64,000 bases of DNA. It comes from Typha latifolia (lineage: Eukaryota; Streptophyta; Magnoliopsida; Poales; Typhaceae). Location of the stretch: contig CM034105.1 in NCBI GenBank assembly GCA_019914945.1, positions 10,230,001 through 10,294,000 of the forward strand. The letters run 5' to 3'. Below, one piece after another: positions 35,101-46,173 of the stretch. The first letter of the stretch is position 1. Every line of letters starts with the position of its first letter. The position numbers were made by a program, and so were the translations under genes. The notes under the pieces are model-generated. The model had not been told where the DNA came from. It saw only the letters and a list, made by a program, of their open reading frames with translations, and searched no databases.

Positions 35101-35109
35101 CGAGAGATA

Positions 35110-36030
35110 GAGATAGAAGATTTTCTACCAACTCACCATATTAAAAGTGGCATATGTGATCACGACTCTTTTCCCAACGGAAAAAACACCTGAAGAAGAA
35201 TACAACAACAAACAAAATAAATGGATCGATGACAATTACATTTGTCACTACACTATTCTCAATTCAATGATAAATCTGATGTTCGATAAATTTTCTAAGT
35301 ACGCAATGATAAAATTTTTATATGGAGCACTCGAATAGAGGTATGCTATTGAATATGCCAAATTCATTTGTTTTTAGTAACAAGTATGTTGATTTCAAAA
35401 TGGATAATGCTAAACTAGTCGATGAGCAAGTAAATCAACTTTATAATTTTGTTCATGAGATTAGAGAAAGTGGGGAGCATATCACTAAAAACTTCTATAT
35501 TTCAAATATTATTGATAAACTTTCTCCTTCTTGAAAAGATATCAACGTATTTTGAAATATAAGAAGGTTGTAAATCTTAGTGACTTAATAATGCACATTT
35601 GAATTGAAAGTGAAGCTCATTCTGGAGACATACTTAAAAATCAAGAGAAGAACATTGAGAAGAAAGATAATGTTTATAACATTAAGAATTTGGCATCCAA
35701 TTCAAATAATAAAGAGAAGCATCATAACAAAGGTAAGATTTTTTCTAAGTTCAAGAATAAGGACTTTATGAAGAAAAATGGAAAAAAGAAGGGTTCTTGC
35801 TATGTGTGGGGTAAAGTTGGGTATTTTGCAAGACAATGCTGCAACTACAGGGGCAAACAACCAACGGAGAAAGAGAAGGCCAATATCCTCGAGGATGACA
35901 TGGTTGTTATGATCACTAAACTTATGATGGTCAATGTAGACGAAGGTTAGTGGATAGACTCTAGTGCCACTTGCCATGTGACTCCTTCGAGTGTCTTCAA
36001 AACCAACAAGACTATAGAAGATGAGAAAAT
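35110..36030 (+). mobile_element. Ty1/copia gag-protease fragment
   Basis: The gag landmarks WIDDNYICHYTILNS (about 35220) and FVHEIRESGEHITKNF..IIDKLSPS (35322-35531) are followed by a damaged zinc knuckle, CYVWGKVGYFARQC (about 35797), in which the second Cys and the His are replaced. The start of the protease follows, WIDSSATCHV (about 35952; family WIDSGATRHV). Several shifts and stops. It ends abruptly at the next LTR (36034). Confidence 0.75.
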
Positions 36031-36033
36031 GGT

Positions 36034-36287
36034 TGATATAGTTTGGGCTTGACCAAACCACCTCGCACAGGACCCGACGGGATTAGATCCCAATTATCTT
36101 TCATTTTGCATTTGATTATTATAATTACACTTTAGTCCCTATGTTTTAGTTGATTGCTATTTAGTTTAAGTCAACTTGATTTAGTCGGTAGGGTTAGCCA
36201 AACTAGTTAGAGACCGGTAGCCACCTATAAAGCATAGTGGTGCGCACTAGATTTCATTATAGAATATTGGAATTATCTCTTGAACTA

Positions 36288-36361
<74 letters not shown>

Positions 36362-36640
36362 AGCTCCTTTCTCCTATGGTCGACCTTGTGCTGCCATCCT
36401 CTACCTCCTTCAGTCTGACCGTACCCCCTAATCCCTTAAGACCGGTCACCTTCTCCCACTTCTTCATTTTACCAATTACTATTCCACCGCCCTTATCACC
36501 CTCATTACCATCCATTACCCACCACCATTTTTAGCTAACCATCACTACCATCACCGCTCCACGAGTAGACTGCACCACCATTCTTCTACCCAACCTAAGC
36601 TTCGGCTAAGCCAAGCTAGATACCCGAACATGATTATATC
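36034..36640 (+). repeat. LTR of a gypsy element
   Basis: Begins TGATATAG and ends TATATCA (matching inverted termini). It has a TATA box (cctataaag, about 36224) followed by a (CT)n run at 36290-36355 and a CT-rich leader. The primer-binding site follows at 36644-36657 (TCTAGTATCAGAC). Confidence 0.7.
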
Positions 36641-38780
36641 AATTTCTAGTATCAGACTATCCTTGGCGTGCTTCTACCTTCATGATGATAACCAAAGCTA
36701 TGCCAATGAGGCGTGTATCTAATGAGACCAACTTGGCGGTAGTAGAGACTTCGAAAGTTAGGGACTATTGGAACCCTAATATCGAGCCACCTTCAATCCA
36801 TGTCCAACTCAGCAACCTTGTCGAGCAAATCTCCATGACTAACTAGATGATCATGGATATGCTAAGGGAGATCATGGCACTGATAGAGGCTAGAGAATGC
36901 GCGACAAAGCTCTCAATGCAGATCGCCCCGACCCTAGTGTTCACACCACCACCGGCTCCACCACCCTAGCATAGGGAGCCACTAATCACACCGTCACGAA
37001 GGCTAAGACCAATAGGACTGGTCTTGCATGGACCAACAGTGGTCAAGCCACAGTAGATAGGCCACTTTAATGGGGAGCCTCTCGTCAGCTTTGACCTATC
37101 GCATGACCAAGATGATCCCCCACCATTGATGGAAGATGATCGTTGTTGAAGAGACTACCGACTAGTCATGGTGCACCCTTCTCCTCTCCAACCTAGTGGT
37201 GGACATGATTCGTATCGTGACAATGGAGTTTGGGCAAGGATCCTATGCTTGGTGTACCCATGGTTTAAAGGAGGGGATTTGATCGATTGGATCAACCAAG
37301 TGGAGCAGCTCTACCTCTATCAAGGATGCTGGAAGAGCAAAACGTGCTACTAGCAAGCTTCCACTTGGAGGAATGGCCTTGCATTGGTTCTGGTCAACCA
37401 ACGCCCAAGGCAAGCTCGAATGGTGGGAATATTTCTGCACTGAGCTCATGAGATGCTTTGATATCTCAGTAACGTGGACTTCGATGCCCTCCTCTTGGAG
37501 ACCATTCAAAAGACGACCATTGGGGCATTTTGTGAGGAGTTCAAGAGGGTGAGTAGTCAATGTCAACCCCAATGGACCAACTAACAACTATGGAGCACCT
37601 TCATCTGCGAGTTGCAAACTGAAATCCAAGACGACGTGCATTCTCTCCGACCGCGCATGTTGAAGGAATCATTTGAGGATGCAATGCTAATGGAGGAGAA
37701 GCACTGAGACATGAAGATTTATTCTGGACCCAGTTGGACGACTCGAGACGAATGACCTCTACCAAGACCGAGCCTAGTGGTAGGAAGTACCACGAGTTAG
37801 CCAAGGGCTGCAACCGCAGCCATGGCACCACAGCCACCCTTGAGCCCCTCCAGTGATGTGAAGTTGCCTCCATGATCCTCGAGTTGAGCCTTGACACCTA
37901 CACAAATAGAAGAAAGAAGGGAGGAGGGGTTGTGTTTTAGTTGCGTTGAAAAATTTACTTCGGGGCATCATTGTGCAAAACTAATAGGATCGGTAATGCT
38001 CATCAATGGCTTGGACGAAGAGGTGAGTACCCATGCTACTGAGGAGAGTACTAAGGCCGAGGAAGATGTCAAGGTGGCTGAGGAGGAGAATATAGAGGAA
38101 ATGGTGGCCGAGATCTCACTCCATGCATACTCGGGGATTGCAATGCCTAAGACATTGCATGTGAGTAGTATGGTGAAGCGAATGGTGGTTCAAGTCTTGA
38201 TCAACACTGGTTAAACTCACAATTTTATTGACACAAGGTTGCTGTGAAAGATTGGGCTCGAGTTGGAACCCATGGAAGGGTTTGAGGTGAATATTGGGGA
38301 CGATAACACCTTGAGGGCCAGTACAATATGTGGTTGTGTCGAGTTGAAGAATCAAGGGTAGATTTTCACCATCCACTTGTATTCGATAGCCTTGCATCGT
38401 GTTGACATCATTTTGAGGATTCAATGGCTCAAGAGCTTGGGAGTTCTGATTTTCAACTTCACAAATTCGATTGGCGGGAGACCAGTTGCACTAGCAAGCC
38501 GATGCTACTTTGCAGTCTTTAATCGGTCTTCCATGCAGCAGGGTCGAGTCTTCTTGATGCAAATGTCGCACATGAATGTGGCATCAAAGTTTGTCGAAGT
38601 GTTCAAGGAGCCACGGGGTTGTGGGGCATGACCACTCGATCGGCATCGTTCCGAGGGCCGAACTAGTCAATGTTCGACCCTACTGCTACCCTCATATCCA
38701 GAAGGAGGAGATCAGCAAGATGGTGATGAAAATGCTTGCTCAAGGCATCATTCAACTGAGTAGGAGTGCCTAATCATCGC
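36641..38780 (+). mobile_element. Ty3/gypsy gag-protease-RT fragment, truncated
   Basis: After the primer-binding site come a Retrotrans_gag region (WFKGGDLIDWINQVEQLYLY, about 37260-37320), a zinc knuckle CFSCVEKFTSGHHC (37933-37974) and a protease. The protease reads LINTG, then a stop, then THNFID at about 38196-38232, so the catalytic Asp of the LIDTG motif is replaced by Asn. The start of reverse transcriptase (YPHIQKEEISKMVMKMLAQG, about 38695) follows. Sequence is lost after about 38780. Related to the element at 25090. Confidence 0.78.
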
Positions 38781-38919
38781 TATGAGACAAACAAATATGA
38801 CAGCTTGAAGGTAGTATCTCTCTCACTCCTCATCTAGCTTTTTTTTCTGATTAGAATTTTGATATAGCTTGTTAGAGTCTTTTCTTATTACATTAGTTAT
38901 TTAATTTCAAAAAAAACTT

Positions 38920-39540
38920 TCTATAGGTCGCATTCGAACGCGGAAGGGGGCGCATTCAAATGTCTTTGCGAACGCCTGCATTAGTTTGCAAAAATAGAAA
39001 ACGCGAAATGTGCATTCAAACACCGTTGAGTGCGTTCAAACACCTACATCAGTTCGCATCCACAAAGAACATCTTTTGTGCGTTCGAACGCGATCGGCGA
39101 GAGTCCACTAGAATTAGAGTTAATAATTATTATTTTGACTTATTAGCTAGCCTCTATAAAGGTGTGGATGGTAGCCAAAATCATTATGATGAATGAATAT
39201 TGGTTTCTATTTTTCTCTATCCTTTCTCTAGTCTCTCTACCCTAATCTCCCTCCTTCACCAACCAACCACCTCTACCACTGGCAAGGTCTCATCTATCTT
39301 CTAATCTTCCTTGTTTGTCGAGTCTTCCCTCCTTGGGATCTCAACCACTTCTCCCCCTTCGTCTTTATCCCTTAAACTACATCAACCATCCACCATCATC
39401 TTCATTATCATCCATAACCCTATCATCTGCTCCACCCGTCACAACCACTATCACTACCACTATATTATATTTTCATCATAGTTGCAGTTCGGATCTACGA
39501 AGGGCATAAATATGAGAAAATGTACAAATCAATCAACCTT
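38920..39540 (+). mobile_element. LTR-like fragment rich in TTCGAACGC
   Basis: Contains 'gcattcgaacgcgg' (38933), 'gcgttcaaacacc' and 'gcgttcgaacgcgatc' (39080), then a TATA-like box (cctctataaagg, about 39151) and a CT-rich leader to about 39480. The motif vocabulary resembles the SIRE-type LTRs at 18982 and 23818, but without the 50-bp periodicity. Borders unclear. Confidence 0.45.
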
Positions 39541-42220
39541 AGTTTTGTAATTTTCTAACTACGGGATAATATTTGGTGAATATTTTATCTCGATTGCACG
39601 AACTACTTCCTGCAATCAATTCAGATCTTGAAAAGATCGTTCCGTTACCTATCAAATTTATAGTAATTTTACACAATTTGTAGTTATATTTATACAATTC
39701 GCAATTATATTCATGCAATTCATTACTTCTTTATTTCTAATGTTTATATGTTTATATTCATGCAAACCAGTTATATGTAAATTTAATTGTGTATTGCTAA
39801 AAAATAGATTAGATATTCATATAGAAGTATGTTAAAGTCTTTATATCACTAATTTTAATATTTTAATATAAATGTTAAGCGGATATTTATTCAGATTTTA
39901 TTGTTCAACCCATATCTATATCTATATAGATTATTTGAATACAGATAGAGATCTAGATATTAAGATGGATAAAAAAAATCTCAACCCATAGCCAACAAAA
40001 TTTGGATATGGAGTCAAATTGAGTTGGATTTAATTTGACTGATTCTCAACCCTATCTATACTTCTATTATTCTTCTTTTAGATGCATAAAGAGATGTGTT
40101 ATATTAGATAACATCTTGAACAAGACAAAAGATTAATTGTCAATCACCCTCTTCGATCTGGTAAATATGAGTACCGACCGTAAGAAAACTCATCAAGGAT
40201 TCAAAGAGAAAAAAATTTGGCGAATTGAGAGACCTATTTATCGAGTTGTCGTCCTACCTCATATGCTCCTAGTTGTGCACGAGTACTTATTTATGCCATT
40301 ATTTAGCTTCATGAGATATTATTCTAATGACTCTAGTTTTATGTCAATCGAATGTCTAGTTGAAAAGATATAATTAAAATAGTGAAACAAGGTCAGAAAA
40401 GAGCAAAATGGGTGCTGGTAGACGGCCATATTGTAGGGTGGCTGCTGGAGGTGATGGTGGCTATGGTTTAAAGATAGAATTTGAGTTTCTAACTTAAATC
40501 TACTCCTAAAAAATTAAAGACGATTTGTTTGTTCTAGCCAAGTATAGAATTTGTATCGAGGGCTATCTCTCTATATCATGTTACTCTATTTGTATACCCA
40601 ATAATTTATAACCAAATGACTTAACGAAACTATTTGCGCCGATAGGCTAAATATGCTAAACTGCCTAAGAAATGTAGGAAGCAATCTGACCTTTTAGCCG
40701 AGTATAAGGTGGTCCATAGATTTTAAATGGCCTTTAGCAAATATTATAAGGAGAGTTTTATGTGAGCTTTTACAATTTAATTGTATTTGTAATAATAAAT
40801 TTTACTGTACATCGTATATATAGATTATGTGCAATAATAAAATGTGCATCAATTATAAAAATATATATACTCTCAATTTTATATACTAGATCGAAAATTT
40901 TAATTAAAATGCAAAAGCTCCTGAGTTTTGTAGAAAGGCATATTCTTAATACTACGTGCATATATTTTCAAAGGCAATTACAGAATTGATTAATATTTTG
41001 TAGCTCTTCTGGGAAAGATAACGCTTGTCTTTTTGACTATTTTTGATAAATTGATTTGGTTAAGAACTTAATGTCCCTATTAAATCGGTGTCGTTGTTGA
41101 TCTGAATTAGGTATATTCATTTAATATAAGCTGCTTTAATTATTTGAGCACTATCCCATTGGCAAATTAATTTGATTACTTTATTATTATTCTTTTATTT
41201 AGAAAATTAACCAAAAACACCCTCCATTTTGCTTATATGATCATTTTTGGTTGGACTTGTGAATTACTAGGATTTAATCCACAAAAATATTTTGATTAAA
41301 TATAATCTAAAAGCACCTTATGAAATGAAAAATATTTCATTAATTTTAAAAATTAGTTGGCTATGTGATCAAATCCCATTTTATTTCATCTTTTGAATTT
41401 TAATTAAATTATCAAATATCAAACAAATTATCAAACATCATAGAGAGCATAAATATCATGCCCAAAAGGGGGGCATCTAGAAGAGACACTAATAAACCAT
41501 ATCACTGAGAAAGAAAGATGGTCGGAAAATAATTGAAGGGAAAGCTGAAGATTTTATCATGCCACCTTTGGGTGTAGGTCCAAAAACTAGTATCATATTG
41601 GAAGGCCTTATCCTACCCTACTCCAAGTCTACAGTCTACACACCAAACAAAAGTATCATATTGGTCCCTATGCCTATGGAATAACACAACCACACCATTC
41701 AAGAACCTCAATCATACACCAAAGATAAGAATCCACCGTGACTCCAATTCCATAGATTTCGGTGCTGTACATTGTGTGGAGAGAGAGAGAGAGATATGAA
41801 ATCCTCATTGACAAGAACCTCGTTAAGGCCAAGACATAAGAGATACTGCACAGTAACTAGCATTTTTTATTATTCATGAGCTCAAAGACTACATATGGGC
41901 TAAATAAAGAACCAACTAATCTAGATACAGAAGCACTTAGGCTCCACCAACTTTTAGCCAATATAATAACCTGCCTAATTAGGCTTTAAGCCATGTACGT
42001 TACAGAACAATTGCTCTGAATCAAATGTCATCAAGACCTGCTCCAAGCCGTCGCGCTACAGAGCTGCTCCTCCAAGTCAACCGTACTGTTGAGCCATCAA
42101 TCGAGTCGAACTGTGAAGCCAAACCACCAACAATTTGTTCACAATATTATTTGCAATTAAAATTAAACCCATGACCTTTTTGGTCATGAGAAAAGTACCT
42201 ATTAACTCTACTAAAGTTGA
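39541..42220. other. Mostly unassigned AT-rich DNA
   Basis: Part of it, 40370-40510, resembles the LTR family seen at 1-510 and 26712-27281 ('agggtggctgctgg' and 'ggtggctatggttt' are shared). Otherwise no gene or defined element seen. Confidence 0.4.
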
Positions 42221-42225
42221 TTGGT

Positions 42226-42610
42226 GCTACCAAGGAAGGCGCTGTCAGTGCCTCTATCGTTTATGACATCACCAAAAACCCAAGCTTTAATCAGGTACCA
42301 TGGTGGCTGGATGAGCTTCAGCCCATGCAGATCCAAATGCAGTAATTATGCTTGTTGGGAATAAGTGCAACCTTATAAAGAGCAGCTCTTCAAGTGTTGA
42401 GGCTCGCAGAGAGTGAAGAGCTGCTCTTTATGGAGATATTAGCGTTGGATGCAACAAAATGTCCAGAAGGCTTTTCCGATGGTGTTGGAGAGGATATACC
42501 GGACAGTGAGCAGGAAATCACTAGCTGGAGCTGAGGAAGAGCCACTGCTAGTTCTCAAATCATCGCTTGAAGGTACCACATTGGATGTAAAAGGAAGTCA
42601 AGACTCGAGA
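42226..42610 (+). pseudogene. RabA-type small GTPase pseudogene fragment
   Basis: Across three frames it reads EGAVSASIVYDITKNPSFNQ, then WWLDEL, then (shifted) HADPNAVIMLVGNKCNL, then AESEELLFMEISALDA, then NVQKAFPMVLERIYRTVSRK. This matches the second half of plant Rab11/RabA GTPases, including the NKxD-type guanine motif (here NKCN) and the SAL(E/D)A(T)NV motif. At least two frameshifts and a stop disrupt it. The N-terminal half with the P-loop is absent. No intron is visible; a processed or truncated copy. Confidence 0.7.
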
Positions 42611-44048
42611 TATCCCAGTACAGCTCACAGTAGATCCTTTTAATTTCTTGGGTCTGCATTCTGAATACTAACAGGACAAAAAGGATGTACGAATACCAGT
42701 AAGATAGATGAAGAACAATGACAAATATGGAAGTAACTCTACTTTCTTGTGACACTGGAGTTATTTTTCTAATATCAGAAAATTACTAAGCATAAGGCAA
42801 AATTCTACTGTATAACTAGCTAAAAAACTGTAAGGAAGAACAGCTGCTGAGTTACCTGAATTCCTGCAGCTTAAGTATCATTTTGATTGGGAACTGTACA
42901 TACAAACAATTGATGTGCCTGTAAGGGATCCGTCAGTGTTAGAGAACTCCAGCAATTTCAATCCAGAAAATGGTCTAATTAGTTTGCACGGATGTGAGCG
43001 ATAATACTATAATATCCACTCACTGGTGGTTTCAGCTTATGTACATACTTTTTGACCTCTCCAAGATTTAGTTGAATATGACGCTACTTCCTGCAGCTAC
43101 ACAAAATATGGGCAAACGTAGAAGACAACAGAGATCATGACTGATTCTTTAAGCATTTGGAGTACCAAAAGTGCATGGTTTTGGTGAGTTTTTGACCAAA
43201 CTATATATATTTTAAAACTTATTTAGATCACCTCAAAACTTAAATACCAAAAGGACTCTAATTTATTATTAAAAATGTTTAACTGATAAATATTTTTCTA
43301 AATAAAGAGCTTCCTTGGTTAAGGGATTCGAAGCATTATCTAAAGTGTTTCAACAAAAATACTAATAAGATTAGCATTTTATTTAGGAAAAACACTGATA
43401 TTATTAGTATTTTTAGTAAAACACTGAACAGTTAAACATTTTATCTAGGACTATAGTAAAATAGACTCTTTTAGTAGTTAAATTTGAAGGCAATCTATTT
43501 TGATAAATAAATTAAAAAATAAATAAATAAAATACAGAAAACTGCTTGGTTTACCTTAGGACACAAGTTCCCACATGCACAAAAAGAAAATATGGCTATT
43601 TAGGTCAGTAGCATGTTGCAAATTAAACCATAAAATCTCATAAAGAACATTCCTTACTGCTAGCAAATATTGCAGTTCCAGTGCACCGGTGTCCAAATAA
43701 CTCTTCCAGGATCTGTATCGGGCAAACAAATAAGCAGATGTGCTCATTATCAGTCTAGGAAAAAAAATATAAACAGGCTAGTAATAGTTGTGATATTAGC
43801 TTTTGCTTAACATGGGGCGTAGCATAGAATTGCTTCACAGTTCACAGTATGCACTTTCCTATGTCAACTTTTCTCATTTCTGTTCAATAAGGGTAGAAAT
43901 AGAGTCTAAATAAAACAAACGCAGGATTCCACAGTGTTCCATGAATAACAAATGTAAAAAGTTACTCTAAAATTCCGGAGGACAGCATCACATGACTAAG
44001 CAAGAAGCACAATAGTGGATAAGTGAACTTTGTGAACTTGTCCTTTGC
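42611..44048. other. Unassigned; probably includes the topoisomerase 3' UTR
   Basis: Immediately downstream of the topoisomerase 3-beta stop on the minus strand. No coding signal recognised. Confidence 0.4.
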
Positions 44049-44690
44049 TTAAAAATCTCGAAAACTCATCTTTGGGTCCTCGTTCTTTAGACCACTCCTT
44101 CCCCTACCCCTGCTCCTTCCTCTTCCTCGACCTCGGCCTCGGCCTCTTCCTCTTCCACGCCTAAAAAAGGACCTGCCATGCTTCATTTCCACTAGGGAGT
44201 GCAATAAATCATCACACAAGATACAACCGACATGCAAAGTAGCTCCATCTTTGAGGGGTGTGCTCTTCTTGTCAACCTCAATTATTGTTGAGTCACACTC
44301 GGGGCACCTCTTTCCAGTGGTCGAGATACGATGAGCCCCCTCTGGAAGGTAGACAAGGCAGTTGCACATGTTGCAGTATAACCTCCATTTGGGTGCACTT
44401 ACAGGATCAAGAACTAATGTTCCACTGCACTCAGGGCAGGCACATACTCCTTGGGTTATCAAGGAATGCCGACATGTGGGGTGAGGGCAAAGGAAACATG
44501 GCATGCCAGCCCCTTTTCCTATCTTACCAGAATTTCCAACTTGAAGTGTGCCAAAGAGCTTGTCAATCCCTTCAAATGGAGGACTATTGTAGCAAAAAGG
44601 GCAAAGCGGGAATGATTTTCCATCTGGACCAGCCAACGAGAAGAGCAACAATTCAAAGCCATCAAGAGCGCACACGAGTTCCCTGTAAAG
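44049..44690 (-). CDS. TOP3B: TOP3B last exon: zinc motifs and RG repeat
   Basis: 214 codons including the stop (TAA, 44049-44051). Begins LYRELVCALDGFELLLFS, in frame with the exon at 45324. Cys pairs: CPFC, CFLC..C, CPEC..CNMC, CPEC..CILC. Then RRGRGRGRGRGRGRGRSRGR, an RG-rich tail comparable to the RGG box of animal TOP3B that binds RNA. Confidence 0.9.
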   Translation of the reverse strand, partial: LYRELVCALDGFELLLFSLAGPDGKSFPLCPFCYNSPPFEGIDKLFGTLQVGNSGKIGKGAGMPCFLCPHPTCRHSLITQGVCACPECSGTLVLDPVSAPKWRLYCNMCNCLVYLPEGAHRISTTGKRCPECDSTIIEVDKKSTPLKDGATLHVGCILCDDLLHSLVEMKHGRSFFRRGRGRGRGRGRGRGRSRGRGRSGLKNEDPKMSFRDF

Positions 44691-46137
44691 CTGAGAAAAA
44701 GCATGTTCATCAGTCCAAGGAGCAGAATGGAGTAAAAAGCCTGGCAGTAGGAAGACACCTTAAACTCAAAAAGCAGATATTTTCTCTTGAGATGAGCACA
44801 CCAACATTACTGCCATTATGAAAATGTGGAAGCAAGTAAATAGTGTGTAACATGCTAAATGTTGTGTTTGAAAGGTAATGGAAGTGACAGCATAGATTTA
44901 AGGAAAAAAAACTGTTCTTATGATTCAGGCAGGCACTCATGCGCCAGCTATCAGAGCCAATTGCAGAATGTAACGCTAGCATATGATTTTCTCTATGAAC
45001 CTAAGATAGCTGGAAAGAAAATCCTAATGCCTCAAAAACATTAACCAAGCTAGCAGTTTGTATGTGTCATATGACCTGTTAAGATCAATCTCCATGGTCA
45101 TAATATATCCTTGGCCTTAATACTCTCCAAGTAAATCAGCAAGGTCCTGAGCTAAATGATGTTATATAAATTTTGTTGCATAAATAAGACGAAAGAAAGT
45201 AGAATGACATAGATTGTAAGCATACTGAATCATAAAGATGAGAAGTGACAGTAGCAGCTCTTACGATTATTATAGATGACTATGAATGAAACAGACTGGA
45301 TTTGTATAATTGGCAAGCTTTACCTTGATCGAACCATTCTGAGGGAGGTAGTACACCTCCTCACATGTTATACAGTATAACCTCATAGGCGGAGTGGAAA
45401 TATATTTCATGTACCTAGTACATTTTCCACATTTGCTCAGCAGACGCCCTGAGTCTGCTAAACGTGAGAACTGTGCTTCAAAAAGTGCATCCATGTTGTC
45501 AATCTGCAAAATGGGAATTTCACTTTAAAGAACTGAATAGTCAATATAAGAACCAGAAAAAAATAAAATAAAAAGGGTTGAGAGAGGAGGGTGCACGTGC
45601 TCTGCACGTGCAACCCGTTCCCCTCTCCCTCTTCGGCATATGATGAGGCAGTCGCAGAAAATCTCGCCGAATCCAAATCCAATTCAGATTTGGGATCTTT
45701 GCTCTATAAATTAAACCCTAAAATTATTCTCTCCCCTTAATCCCCCTCAGCCTTCTTCTCTCTTCTTCCTCTCCTCCTTTGCTTTCTTCTTTCTCACCGT
45801 CGGAGTCACGCAGTAGAATTGGCCTGCCGGAGTGCCGCTGGAGCCATCGGAGATCACCATGTGACTCCTTGATAAGCCCTCTCTCATCCCTCTAGTTTAA
45901 TTTCAATTTAATGGAGTAAATTAGAAATACCTAAATTTGGGTTTCTCGGCTTCATCGGCAAATCAGGGTGACCGACGGCTTCGGGCGCCGCCTGCTCTTG
46001 CTCGAGAGCTCCAAGTCGTTGGCCTTGCGCCATGGTCGCCTTCTGCGAAAGCCCTCGTGGTTCCAGTCGTTGTCGGCTTCGAAGTCGGTCGTCTGTGGTG
46101 GTTCTTCTCCACCTCGTGAGGACGACAAAGTAGAGAA

Positions 46138-46173
<36 letters not shown>

